Part shown: positions 1 through 11,645 of the stretch, piece after piece
How the letters are laid out: each line of letters begins with the position of its first letter
Position numbering within the stretch: the first letter of the stretch is position 1
Assembly (NCBI GenBank): GCA_963921195.1
Contig: OY992539.1
Span: 214,316,314 to 214,380,313 of the forward strand
Direction of reading: 5' to 3'
Source of the DNA: Pegoplata infirma
Taxonomy: Eukaryota > Arthropoda > Insecta > Diptera > Anthomyiidae
Length of the DNA stretch: 64,000 nucleotides
Made by a program: the position numbers and the translations under genes
Notes under the pieces: model-generated
What the model saw: the letters and a program-made list of their open reading frames with translations, nothing else
What the model was told of the DNA's origin: nothing
Databases searched by the model: none

Positions 1-1018
1 CATCGTTGAAACGGATATAATCTCAGATTCTGAGACATTATCTCAGAATCTGAGATTTTTTGCTTGAAAAAAGAAAGTTTTATATTCTGAGACATTTTTT
101 TAAAAGAAAAAATCCCAGATTCCGAGGTATTTTTCCTATCAAAAAAGTCGCATATTCTGTTTAATTTTTTCATAGAAAAATTTAAAGATTCCGAGACTTT
201 TTTTACAAAAAAGACTCAAAAACATTTTTCCTAAAGAAAAATTGTAAAGTTCTTCGACATTTTTCGTAGAAAAAATTCTCATATAATTTCCGTTTCGTTT
301 TCTCTTTCCTTTTTACCCATCTTCTTCTCAGATTTTTCTTATAAAAAATTTTAAGATTTTTCCTATAATAAAATCTCAGATTTATCCTATAGAAAAATTG
401 TTTGATTTTCCCAAAAAAAAATTGTCAGATTATTCCTATAGAAAAATTCTAAGTTTTTTCGTAAAAAATTCTAAAAAAATTTACAAAAAAAAAATTCTCA
501 AATTTTTCGTCTAGAAAAATTCCCAAATTTTTTGTCGAGAGAAATTCTTGTAGATTTTAAAGAAAAATTTTAATATTCTGAGACTTTGTTCATATAGAAA
601 AATGTAAACGTTTCGACACATTTTTGCTTAAAAAAATTTTAAGGATTTTTAGACATTTATCAAAAAAAAAATTTCTATAAAAAAAATTCTTTTATGGAAA
701 TATTCTCTTTCCTATAGAAAAATTCTAAGGTTTTTCCTTAGAAAAATTCGCAATGCCTATGGATTTTTTTTTTTATTTTTCCTATAGAAAAATTCTAAAA
801 TATTTTTCATAAATAAAAATTCTTTTAACGAGACATTTTTCCTTTAGAAAAATTTTAAGATTCTTAGATTTTTTCACAGAAAAAAATTCTCAAATTATTT
901 TATTTTCCTTTTCTCTTCTTTCCTTTCCTTTTTTCTTCTTTTCTTTTCTTTTTCTTTTTCTTTTTCGTTTTTTTTTTCTTTCGAATTCGGTTTGGGGGGG
1001 GAAAGGAATCCGCGCCTG
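1..1018 (+). mobile_element. Right part of a satellite-carrying hAT-like element
   Basis: Bases 1-890 are strongly diverged copies of the 35/36-bp satellite monomer (TAGAAAAATTCT and GAGACATTTTT blocks are recognisable). They are followed by a polypyrimidine tract (about 900-980), a G run and the end AATCCGCGCCTG. The same order (satellite, pyrimidine tract, G run, GATCCGCGCCTG) forms the right half of the complete element at 61744-63672, so this is read as the right end of a sister copy whose left end lies outside the window. The 8 bases after the end (GATACTAT) would be its target duplication, but this cannot be tested here. No transposase frame is visible. Confidence 0.7.
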
Positions 1019-2020
1019 GATACTATTATATTCGTGATAGTTGCATAATCAATTAAAATAGTAATTGATATAATCATTTTAGTTATTGAAACTCATTTTC
1101 AATTTTTTGTGTGTAGTAAAGAAGTTCAATCAAATTTTGCATAATAAAAGAGATTTTAAAATTTCCAAAAATTTGTACATGAAATCTGTTTTAAATTTTA
1201 GTATTTTGTCTGATAAAAACTTGGAAATATTAAAAAAAAAACCATTTTTTACAGTTGAAAAATTGATCATAAGGCATTTGAAATTTATTTAACAGGATCA
1301 TGCACCAAAAGTTAGTAAGAAGCCCTGTTTTAAAGATCTGAAAGCTTCAGTCTACTTGTTTTTTTCTTCCATCGTCTTCTTTTTTATGCCATTAACCTTA
1401 AGGGATTAATTACAATTTACATCTTTTTGGTGTTTTCTTATTTCTTGTACCAAATAAAAAAAGGCAACTCCTTTTTGATTTTCAAAAAACTACAAAAATT
1501 ACTATGCAACGCAACGCACTGCATAGCGTTGCATTATACCGTATCTCATATTACGTTGCCCCAGTGTCAGGGCATCATTTATGCTGGTTAATAAAATTTA
1601 ACATATAAATTTCTTTCTTTCCAGTCATTTGTAATTATGGGTTTATTGTTACATATTTATGGTTATTATTTCTTTTTGATTTCAAGTTTTTTGGGGTGAT
1701 TTTGATTTTTGTTGGGATTCCTTTTTCATTATAAAATGTTAATTTTTATTGATTGTAACAATGTTCCTTCATATTAAGAATAAAAATCAATACAAAACGG
1801 TTTAATTTTGTCATATGAAGCATGAATCCAGAAGAAAGAAAAAAAGAAATCTTAAAAATTTAATATGCATGCATATTCATGTTTTTATCGTGTGTGAATA
1901 ATTCATGAGGGATCCTTTTTATGCTTGATCAATTTTTTTTATTGATGGATAATTGTTTTAACAGCCAAAATATGAGTGCATGGGAATTAGAGTGGAAATT
2001 AATTCAAATTTAAATAAAAT
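1019..2020. other. A+T-rich spacer, no gene seen
   Basis: I see no coding frame or recognisable element in this kilobase. A short inverted repeat around GCAACGC / GCGTTGC lies near 1506-1533. The 68-codon frame at 1086 has a composition typical of chance A+T-rich frames and no recognisable motif. Confidence 0.5.
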
Positions 2021-5000
2021 TTTACTGTAGAAAAAATATTTTAGATTCAGAAACATTTTCTTTGTAGAAAAATTCTCAAATTCTAAAATATTCTCCATAT
2101 AGAAAAATTCTTAGGTTCTGTTAAATTTTCATGTATAGAAAAATTTTCAGATTCTGAAAAATTTTAATGTATAGAAAAATTCTCTTATTCTGAGACATTT
2201 TCTTGTATAGAAACATTTTTAGAATCTGTGAAATTCGTTCGCATGGAAAAATTCACAGGTTCTGAGATATTTTTCCGTATAGAAAAATTCTAAGCCGTTG
2301 AGAAATTTTTTCGTATCAAAAAATTATCAGATTCCCAGATATTTTTTCTATAGAAAGTTTTTAGATGCTTAGACATTTTTTCTATAAAACAATTCTCAGA
2401 TTCTGATATATTTCCCCATCCCATATAAAAAAATTCTCAGATTGTGAGACATTTTTTGGTATAGAAAATTTCTCATATTTTGAGACATTTTTTCGTAAAG
2501 AAAAATTCTCATATTCTGAGACATTTTTTCGTATAGAAAAATTCTCAGATTCTGTCTGAGACATTTTTTCGTATAGAAATTTTTCTGATCCTTAGACAGA
2601 AAAATTCTCAGATTCTGAGACATTTTTCCATAAAAAAACATTGTCAGATTCTAAGACATTTTTTTGTATAGAAAATTCTCAGATTCTGAGTAATTTTTCG
2701 TGTAGAAATATTCTCATATTTTGATATATTTTTTCAATATAAAAACTGTCAGATTCTAAGTCATTTTTCCCCATAGAAAAATTTTGAGACATTTTTTCTA
2801 TAGAAAAATTCTTTGATTGTAAGACATTTTCATAAAGAAAAATTCTCAGATTCTGAGACATTTTTTTCTATAAAAAAAATTCTCAGTTTCTAAGATATTT
2901 TTTCTAAAGAAAAATTGTCAGATTCTGAGACATTTTTCCTATAGAAAAATTCTCAGATTCTGAGACATTTTTTCTATAGAAAAATTCTCAGATTCTGAGA
3001 CATTTTTTCTATTGAAAAATTTTCATATTCTGAGACATTTCTTGTATAGAAAATATCTCAGATTCTGAGACATATTTTTGTATAGAAAAATTATCAGATT
3101 CTGAGACATTTTTTCTACAGAAAAATTCTCAGATTCTGAGGCATTTTTTCTATAGCAAAATTCTCAGATTCTGAGACATTTTTTCTATAGAAAAATGCTC
3201 AGATTCTGAGACATTTTTTCTATAGAAAAATTCTCAGATTCTTAGACATTTTTTCTATAGAAAAATTCTCAGATTCTGAGACATTTTTTCGTATAGAAAA
3301 TTTTTCAGATTCTGAGACATTTTTTCTATCGAAAAATTTTCAGATTCTAAGACATTTTTCCGTATAGAAAAATTCTATTCTGAGACATTTTTTTCGTATA
3401 AAAAATTCTTAGATTCTGAGACATTTTTTTGTATAGGAAAATTCTCAGATTATGAGACATTTTTCCGTATAGAAAAATTCTTACATTCTGAAATATTTTT
3501 TCGTATAGAAAAATTGTTAGATTCTGATACAAAGTTCTCAGATTTTGAGACATTTTTTCGTTCAGAAAAAATCTCCGATTCTGAGACATTTTTTCGTACA
3601 GAAAAATTCTTAGATTCTAATACATTTTTCCGTGTAAAAAAATTTTTCCGTATAGAAAAATTCTCAGATTCTGTGAAATTTTTTCGTATAGAAATATTCT
3701 CAGGTTCTGAGACATTTTTTCGTATAGAAAAATTCTTAGATTCTGAACATTTTTTCTATAGACAAAGTCTCAGATACTGAGACATTTTTTCTATAGCAAA
3801 ATTCTCAGATTCTGATATATTTTTTTTATAGAAAAATTCTCAGATTCTGAGACATTTTTTCCGTATAAAAAATTCTTAGATTCTGAGACATTTTTCCGTA
3901 TAGAAAAATTCTCAGATTCTGAAACATCTTTCGTATAGAAAAAATCTCAGATTCTGAGACATTTTTTCTATAGAAAAATTCTCAGATTCTGAGACATTTT
4001 TTCTATAGAAAAATTTTAAGATTCTGTGACATTTTTTCTATAGAAAAATTCTCAGATTCTGAGACATTTTTTCTATAGAAAAACTCTCAGATTCTGAGAC
4101 ATTTTTTCTATAGAAAAACTCTCAGATTCTGAGACATTTTTTCCAATAGAAAAATTCTTAGATTCTAAGACATTTTTCTTATAGAAAAATTCTCAGATTC
4201 TGAGACATTTTTTCTATAGAAAAATTCTCAGATTCTGAGACATTTTTTTTATAGAAAAATTTTTCTTATAGAAAAATTCTCAGATTCTGAGACATTTTTT
4301 CTATAGAAAAATTCTCAGATTCTGAGACATTTTTTTTATAGAAAAATTCTCAGATTCTGAGACATTTTTTCTATAGAAAAATTCTTTGATTCTGAGACAT
4401 TTTTTCTTTAGAAAAACTCTAAGATTCTGAGACATTTTTTCTTTAGAAAAATTCTCAGATTCTGAGACATTTTTAGTATAGAAAAATTCTCAGTTTATTA
4501 GACATTTTTTCTATAGAAGAATTCTCTGATTCTGGGACATTTTTCCATATGGAAACATTGACAGATTCTAAGACATTTTCTTTTATAGAAAAATTCTCAT
4601 ATTCTTAGTCATTTTTTCGTGTACAAAAATTCTCAGATTCTGAGACATTTTTCCCTATAGAAAAATTCTGAGACATTTTTTTATAGAAAAATTCTGAGAC
4701 ATTTTTTTATAGAAAAGTTCTTAGATTGTGAGACATTTTCTTATAGAAAAATTTTCGGATTCTGAGAAATTTTTTCTATTGAAAAATTCTTAGATTCTGT
4801 AAAGCTTTTTTTATAGAAAAATTCTAAGATTCTGAAACATTTTCCCATATAGAAAAATTCTTAGATTCTGAGACATTTTGTCTGTTGGAAAATTTTCGAA
4901 TTCTGAGAATTTTTTTTGTACAGAAAATTTCTCATTTTCCATATAGAAAAATTCTCAGGTTCTGAGATTTTTTTCGTAAAGAAAACTTCTCAGAGTCTTA

Positions 5001-5410
5001 AAATTTTTTCCGATAAAAATAATTCTCAGATTCTGAAACATGTTTACGTATACAAAAATTATCAGATTCTGAGACATGTTTCCGTATAGAAAAATGATCA
5101 GATTCTGAGACATGTTTTCGTATAGAAAAATTCTTAGATTCTGAGTCTTTTTGCTGTTTTTTTTTTTTTCTCAGATTCTGAGACATTTTTCCGTATAGAA
5201 AAATTCTTAGATTCTGAGACCTTTTTTTGAATGAAAAAATTCTCAGATTCCGAGACATTTTTCCATATAGAAAAATTCTCGGATTCTGAGACATTTTTCC
5301 CGTATTGAAAAATTCTCAGATTCTGAAACATTTTTCCATATAAAAAAAAATCCCAGATTCTGAGTCATTTTTCCCGAATAAAAAAGTTCTCAGATTCTAA
5401 GTCATTTTTT

Positions 5411-5489
5411 AGACTTGTGCTTAATAGTTCTATTGATTGAGCTCTCACTTTCGTTCATTTCAGATAAAAGACATAGTTCGTTCTTCTAG
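5411..5489. repeat. Cassette copy 1 inside the satellite (truncated)
   Basis: A non-satellite block begins AGACTTGTGCTTAATAG and contains GCTCTCACTTTCGTTCATTT. It ends at TTCTTCTAG, where satellite sequence resumes. It carries the unoccupied version of the transposon target, GACATAGTTCG, at 5471-5481. Confidence 0.85.
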
Positions 5490-6247
5490 AAAAACTCTCA
5501 GATTATGAGACATTTTTCCTTATAGAAAAATTTTCAGCTTTTCAGACATTTTTCCGTATAGAAAAATTCTCAGATTCTGAAACATTTTTCGGTATAGAAA
5601 AATTCTCAGATTGTGAGACATTTTTCGGTACAGAAAATTTTCAGATTCAGGGACATTTTTCTGAGACATTTTTCATATAGAAAAATTCTCAGATTCTGTG
5701 ACTTTTTTCATATGGAAAAATTCCAATATTCTGAAACATTTTTATATAAAAAAAATCTCAGATTCTGAGACATTTTTCCTCATAGAAAAATTCTGAGATT
5801 CTGAGGCATTTTTCCGTAAAGAAAAATTCTCAGATTCTGAGACATTTTTCGGTATAGAAAAATTCTCAGATTCTGAGACATTTTTCCGTATAGAAAAATT
5901 TTCAGATTCTGAGACATTTTTCCGTAAGCAGAAATTCTCAGGTTCTTAGACATTTGTCGGTATAGAAAAATTCTTAGACTCTGAGCCTTTTTCCAGTGTA
6001 GAAAAATTCTCAGATTCTAAGACATTTTTCCGTATAGAAAAATTCGCAGATTCTGAGACATTTTTCCGTATAGAAAAATTCTCAAATTTTGCGACCTTTT
6101 TTTGTATAAAAAAAATCTCATATTCTGAGACATTTTTCCAGTATAGAAAAATTCTCAGATTCTGAAATATTTTTCCATATAAAAAATTTCCAGATTCTGA
6201 GTAATTTTTCCCGAATAAAAAAGTTCTCAGATTCTAAGTAATTTTTT

Positions 6248-6375
6248 AGACTTGTGCTTAATAGTTTTGATTGAGCGCTCACTTTCGTTCATTTCAGATA
6301 AAAGACTTATTGTTAGTTCGTTCTTCTAGTTCAATCGGTCATTTATTGTGTTCGTTCAACAGTTTGTGAAGACAT
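6248..6375. repeat. Cassette copy 2 inside the satellite
   Basis: Second copy of the cassette, longer than copy 1, ending AACAGTTTGTGAAGACATTT. It starts 837 bp after copy 1. In place of the transposon it has TTATTGTTA at 6307-6315, that is two TTA triplets separated by the terminal TTG of the transposon found in copy 3. Confidence 0.85.
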
Positions 6376-7285
6376 TTCTCAGATTCTGAGACATTTTTCG
6401 GTACAGAAAATTTTCAGATTCAGGGACATTTTTCTGAGACATTTTTCATAGACTTTTTTCTAAAAAAGACATTTTTTCTGTAGAAAAATTCTCAGATTCT
6501 GAGACGTTTTTTCTATAGAAAAATTCTCAGATTCTGAGACATTTTTTCTATAGAAAAATTCTCAGATTCTGAGACATTTTTTCTATAGAAAAATTCTCAG
6601 ATTCTGAGACATTTTTTCTATAGAAAAATTCTCAGATTCTGAGACATTTTTTCTATAGAAAAAATCTAAGATTATGAAAATTTTTTTCTGTAGAAAAATT
6701 CTCAGATTCTGAGACATTTTTTCTATAGAAAAATTCTCAGTTTCTGAGACATTTTTTCTATAGAAAAATTCTCAGATTCTGAGACATTTTTTGTAAAGAA
6801 AATATTTCAGATTCTAAAACATTTTTTTGTATAGAAAAATTCTCAGATTCTAAGACATTTTTTCCATAGATAAAATCTCAGATTCTAAGACATTTTTTCT
6901 ATGGAAAAATTCTCAGATTCGGAGACATTTTTTCTATAGAAAAATTCTCAAATTCTGAGACATTTTTTCCATAGAAAAATTCTCAAATTCTGAGACATTT
7001 TTTCTACAGAAAAATTCTCAGATTCTGAGACATTTTTTCTATAGAAAAATTCTCAGATTCTGAGACATTTTTTCTATAGAAAAATTCTCAGATTCTGAGA
7101 CATTTTATAGAAAAATTCTCAGATTCTGAGACCTTTTTTTGTATAAAAAAATTCTCATATTATGAGACATTTTTTCCGTATAGAATATTCTCAGATTCTA
7201 AAACCTTTTTTCATATAAAAAAAATTCTCAGATTCTGAGTCATTTTTCCCGAATAAAATAGATCTCAGATTCTAAGTAATTTTTT

Positions 7286-8025
7286 AGACTTGTGCTTAAT
7301 AATTCTATTGATTGAGCGCTCACTTTCGTTCATTTCAGATAAAAGACTTACAAGGGAAGTCTCCCTGGTGTCACCCTCCGATCTTCATGAAATTTGGATA
7401 TGTTGTTAAGAACGAAAATTAATTCGACACGTATTTTTTTTTAGCGGCCCAAACTCATTTTTAGGGGGGTCGATTTGTATGGGGGGAAATTGACCTTTTT
7501 CAGTTTTTTACGATTTACGCCTATTTAAACAAAATTAATATAGGCATGTTGGGTATCAGATTAAAGGTATTAAAAATACCTATCTCGTGGTGCTAACAGC
7601 GGGCCAAAGAAGTTAATATTTTTCGACTTATTAACAAAAATGTCCTAAAATTTTGGTATTTTACTCAATATGACAAAAAGTTGTGCATGTTTGGACACGT
7701 TCTTAGCACACATAGATAGGTTTTCCAAAGACCTTTCATTTGGTATGTAACATGACTAGGTATAATATAGGAGATAAACTAGTCATAATATAGGAGATAA
7801 ACGAAAAAAACTGAAAAATGGCCTTGTCTTCCCCCCTCCTTTTTACCCCCTAAATTTGAATTTAGGCCGCTAAAAAAAATACGTGTCCCTTTATTTTTTC
7901 TGATCTACAAAATAAAACCAATTCCATAAAGATCCGCGGGTGACACTAGGGAGACTTCCCTTGTTAGTTCGTTATTCTAGTTCAATCGGTCATTTATTGT
8001 GTTCGTTCAACAGTTTGTGAAGACA
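7286..8025. repeat. Cassette copy 3, split by a transposon
   Basis: Third copy of the cassette, starting 1038 bp after copy 2. It is interrupted after GACTTA (7350) by the 613-bp inverted-repeat element and resumes at 7964 with TTAGTTCG. Copies 2 and 3 match closely on both sides of the insertion, which argues that whole blocks of satellite plus cassette were duplicated (a higher-order repeat). Confidence 0.85.
7351..7963. mobile_element. 613-bp inverted-repeat transposon with TTA target duplication
   Basis: The ends are CAAGGGAAGTCTCCCT and its reverse complement AGGGAGACTTCCCTTG. Similarity between the two ends continues for about 45 bp with a few mismatches. Direct TTA triplets flank it (7348-7350 and 7964-7966). 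A 3-bp TWA duplication is typical of PIF/Harbinger elements, so it is probably a non-autonomous member of that group (inference from TSD only). No transposase frame is present. A related single end, CAAGGGAAGTTTCCT, occurs at 59144. Confidence 0.8.
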
Positions 8026-8100
8026 TTTCTGAGACATTTTTCCGCATAGAAAAATTCTCAGATTCTGAGACATTTTTCTTAAATTCCGACATTTTTCTTA

Positions 8101-8680
8101 AATTTCGACTTCTACCATTTTATATAATTTGTGTTTGCCACCCTTTTTTGTTTAAATTGATAACATCCATTTTTATTTAAACTTTTCTTTAGCAGTAAGT
8201 ACCTGGTCACTTATTTTTTTTTTTTCAATAATAAGCGTGTTTAACTTGTGCATTATTAAAACAAAAACCCTTAAAGAAATTTCTCTACAAAACACCACAA
8301 TATTTCTAAAATAAAAACATTCCCACGGTTTTATAAAGATAAAGTTGGATAAATTCCACTACATCAAAACCAAATAACCCCTCAAACACCTGTGTGTATA
8401 GTGCAGCATAAGAACGGACACCCTTATTTTTATACCAAGACATAGCTGAAGAATGAAACCTTCTCTATGCACACTTTACGCATGCGCAAAAGCCAACAAA
8501 CAACCACCACTATTCCTTCTTTATGAGCTTGATGCACAACAGCACATAAATTATGTTTGTAAATCTGTTAACCTCCACTTTTCCATACTCTAAAGGTAAA
8601 AGAGGGAGATCTTGAAGAATTAGAATTTTATTTAAAAATCCCTTATTTGAAATAAAAAAAAAAAAGATTTTATATAAAAA
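8101..8680. other. Spacer with a block shared with 15.1-15.5 kb
   Basis: No gene seen. The stretch contains TTCCCACGGTTTTA and CTTTACGCATGCGC, whose reverse complements recur near 15090 and 15390. It is therefore probably part of another dispersed repeat that I cannot delimit. Confidence 0.4.
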
Positions 8681-9535
8681 CAAGTAGAAAAGTTAAATTC
8701 GACTTGGCCGAATCTATGAATACCCTCCACAATGCCCATTTTAAGTGATAATAAATTTTCTAACGTGAAAAAAATAACAGTTTTGATTAGAAATATTTTA
8801 TTTTGTTTAAAAAAAAATTTTTTTAGTAATTTTTGAAAAAAAAAAAATAATTTACTAATTTTTTTTTTGAGTGTAAAATTTTTTTTGAGTGTAAAATTTT
8901 TTTCAAGTGTATTTTTTTTTGTTTTGGCATAAAAATATTTTTGAGTGACAAAAATACGTTGTAAAATATTTTTGTGACTTACCAATGTTTTTAAAACAGG
9001 TGTAACGGGTTTTCACCACATGAATTTTAGGTGAAGCTAATCTGAAATTCACGGGTTTGCTAATAACTTTTGAACCACTGGACCGATTTGGCTGAAATTC
9101 CAAACGAACGAGGCTGGAGGAACGCAAAATATATATGACAAGCTTCAGCATCCTCAGAATTGGTGTTCGAAAGTTATAGTGCTTTTTATCTCAAAAATTC
9201 ACGAAAAACCCTTACCGAAATTCAGTCTTTTGCTCATAACTTTTGAACCACTGGACCGATTTCGCTGGATTGCAATACCAACCTGACCAGGTAAATGCCC
9301 AACATATATGCCAAACTTCAGGAGCCTTCGTTAAGTCTTTCAAAAGTTAGCGTGTTTTCAACAGACAGACAGACAGACGGACAGACGGACGGACGGACAT
9401 CGCTAGATCGTCTTAAAATCGATCGAGGATCATGAATATATATACTTTATGGGGTCCTAGACCAATATTTCGAGGTGTTACAAACGGAATGACAAACTTA
9501 TATATACCCTCTATCACTAGATTGGAGGGTATAAA
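8681..9535 (-). mobile_element. mini-me-like (TA)n/(GTCY)n element
   Basis: Read on the minus strand, the element starts TATACCCTCC (9525-9534). It runs through a block with TTTGTAACACC and GGACCCCATAAAGTA, a short (TA)n, a core of about 35 bp and a (GTCY)n microsatellite (plus-strand GACA/GACG at 9361-9399). It ends in TTTAACTTTTCTACTTG. Layout and core resemble the dipteran mini-me elements, which carry the same two proto-microsatellites and are related to DINE-1/Helitron-type repeats (family knowledge). No coding capacity is seen. Near-identical copies lie at 52070-53070 and 53786-54806. Confidence 0.75.
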
Positions 9536-10120
9536 AAAATGAAAGGAAAACATTAAATTTGAAAATAATTTTTAACGTACGTAACGGAAATATTTCCCAC
9601 GATTTTTATATGTAGGATTTAGAATAAATAGAGAATTAAAAAAAAAAAAAAACGGGAGCAGGTGTTACTCCTTCCACCAGCAACCAAAACTAAACATCAC
9701 ATTTATAAATTTTCTACACACATTGGAATACAAACGTACCGGACAGACAGACAAACAAACAAGACACAATCAATGTACATTAATTTGAATCCTGCTTAAT
9801 CATCATATGACATGCTCTGCCAGTTGTAGTTGTTTCAACAGTAATTTTTAAGATCCTGGGAAAATATTTTCTCACCAAAAAATTTTTAGCATTAAAAACA
9901 ACAACTATACACAAATTGCTATCAACAGACAATAAGAAAAAAAAAAAAAATAATGTTAAGAAATTATGGCAGGACGATGAAGGAAACGAGCAACCAAGTA
10001 ACTTCTTCTTATACACACTCTAAGCATGCGTAACTCACGAGTTCAAAACGAGCCATTTAAAAGTGAAACACTTAATTTAACCCTCAAATGTACAACATTT
10101 CTCAGTGGCTAAGAGAGTTT
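9536..10120. other. A+T-rich spacer
   Basis: I see no gene here. TTTCCCACGATTTTTATA near 9593 resembles the block at 15528 (ATCGTGGGAAAG) and 19677. A short acaaacaaaca-type low-complexity run lies near 9740-9770. Confidence 0.35.
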
Positions 10121-10260
10121 TCGGAGGAGAAAATTCGCAGCTACTGAGACATTTTCCGTACAGAAAGTTTTAAAAAGGTCATAGATTCTGAGACATTTTT
10201 CTATAGAAAAAATCTCAAATTTTGAGAAATTTTCCTATAGAAAAAGTCTCAGAATCCGGG
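10121..10260. repeat. Isolated degenerate satellite monomers
   Basis: About four diverged copies of the 35-bp monomer (GAGACATTTTTC, TATAGAAAAA) stand alone, 2 kb beyond the main array. Confidence 0.7.
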
Positions 10261-10606
10261 ACAAACCCAATGGTACCTTTTCTGAAAACTAACAGGAAGT
10301 CAATGATATTCTGTTGCCCACTCACTTTCCAGGGTGCAAAGTGACAATGACAAAAACAGAAATTATGGAAAATCCTGTTGAAGTCACCACGGCAGGGCAC
10401 CGGTTGGGCCTGGTATATATATGATTATGGGTAGTTACTGAAAATTCGATTAGGTAGGCTTTTTTGTCCTTATATAACTACAAATCCTCTAGTTCCGATG
10501 GTCTAGATCCAATTATGCTAAAGAGTGATGGAAATTTTTTTGAGAAGAATCTTGTAAGAATCTTCTGGCCTGCCCGGCCAATGGTTATATTCCATCCTCC
10601 TGGTGC
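10261..10606. other. Spacer of higher G+C, unassigned
   Basis: The composition is closer to coding or retroelement DNA than its surroundings, but I find no sustained frame or recognisable motif. It could be decayed 3' sequence of the adjacent non-LTR element. Confidence 0.3.
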
Positions 10607-11645
10607 TCAAAATTTTGAACTCCTCGCATAGACCGGCTGGTCCATGGCAATACAACATGTTTCTTCAGCGACGATAAAACGCGTTAGTCCATGTTGCAAA
10701 CAGTTTTACGGACATAAGGTCTATAACTTCGATTTCCTCCAGATTCTCGTATTCTGCTTTGCCTAATATTCGCTCGCGATGTCTAGCCAATGCGGGGCAT
10801 TTGCACAGGATGTGTTTAACTGTTTCGTCCGTATTCGGTTCACGAACCCAATCATTCTTGCGTGGAAAGCAATTAGGCAGTGTCATGTGACCACTTCCGT
10901 AAGTAAACGACATTCTCTCCTGTTTAGGTTTGGTTATGATGGATGTCATTGGCATAAACCAATTCCCATAGAGGCCGACTTGTGGCCCATTATGATTCCA
11001 GTTTCCTCTTCTTGTTAGATAAAAAGTAATAGTTTCATCTGTGCATTCCACTTCGATATTTTGATAAACGCCAGTAAGGTCCAAGGATTTATTCCTCGGA
11101 TTTCATGTAAATTCTTAAAGAACAAAAAGCCAAATAATTTAGATCTTCTAATTCACATAAAAAGTAATAAATGTCCTCAACAGCTTCCCTACACCATCGG
11201 CATGTATCATCATTAATTCTTCCAATTCCTACCATGTGTTTACCCCGGGTGTTGTGGCCTGTAAATAAATCAATTACCTTTCTCAGTTGTCTTCTATCTA
11301 TATCAAGAAGAATTTGGCTTTGTTTCAACGAATTTTCATCCAATAATGATTTTGTCTGAATACTGCAGTCCGACTCAGTCCATCAAGTTAACCAAGTTTC
11401 TCTCGCTTCCAGTCTAATTCGTTGCGAAATTAGAATTGACGTCATTCACAGCCAATTCCTGTGGAAGATTGGCTCCCCGCTTAGCAAGTTCATCTGCCTT
11501 TTCGTTGCCCAGTATATCTTCTGTTTAGAGAAAGTAGATATCGAGTTCTTTTGAGGTCGTAACGCAGCCATATTATTCTGGCAATTCTGCTGGTACTTTA
11601 CTCTCTCCATTTCCTGTTCGCCGTGGAAATACACTGACAATTACT
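10607..11645 (-). pseudogene. Non-LTR retrotransposon ORF2 3' remnants (two pieces)
   Basis: On the minus strand the RNase H end is visible near 11510-11440 as GNEKADELAKRGA. Next comes the tail domain at 11343-11089 (LRKVIDLFTGHNTRGKHM, then CRWC). A second, separate tail at 11084-10665 contains ETVKHILCKCPALARHRE and ends in TWTNAFY. This Cys/His tail after RNase H is typical of non-LTR elements of the I/LOA/R1-type groups (family knowledge). Stops and frame changes, and two tails in succession, show a dead chimera of two copies. The second tail closely matches the copy at 33.5-34.4 kb. No reverse transcriptase domain is left on this strand. Confidence 0.8.

Larger units (their letters stand above)
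2021..8100. repeat. 35/36-bp satellite array with two palindromes per monomer
   Basis: This is a long tandem array, well over 100 monomers, of a unit built from TTTTTCTATAGAAAAA and CTCAGATTCTGAG joined by ACA and AT. The regular form has a period of 35 bp, seen perfectly for example at 6500-6660 and 7010-7100. A CGTATAG variant gives 36 bp. The first block is a perfect 16-bp palindrome and the second is a 13-bp palindrome with one central base. Homogeneity is highest at 2900-3250, 3950-4450 and 6480-7110, and decays toward the edges. The array is broken by three copies of a non-satellite cassette and by a transposon. The 36-bp form keeps frame and produces repetitive minus-strand peptides, which are not genes. 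Confidence 0.95.

Noticed and set aside
2900..3250. Heat-shock elements (GAA/TTC repeats) in the satellite
   Set aside because: GAA and TTC are separated by three bases rather than the two required for an HSE.
2382..5331. Repetitive minus- and plus-strand frames (NLRIFLYEKMSQ-type peptides) in the satellite
   Set aside because: They arise because the 36-bp monomer variant is divisible by three. Frames start and stop wherever 35-bp units occur, with no start context or conserved ends.
1..8100. CRISPR-like array
   Set aside because: Units are contiguous without unique spacers, and the genome is eukaryotic.
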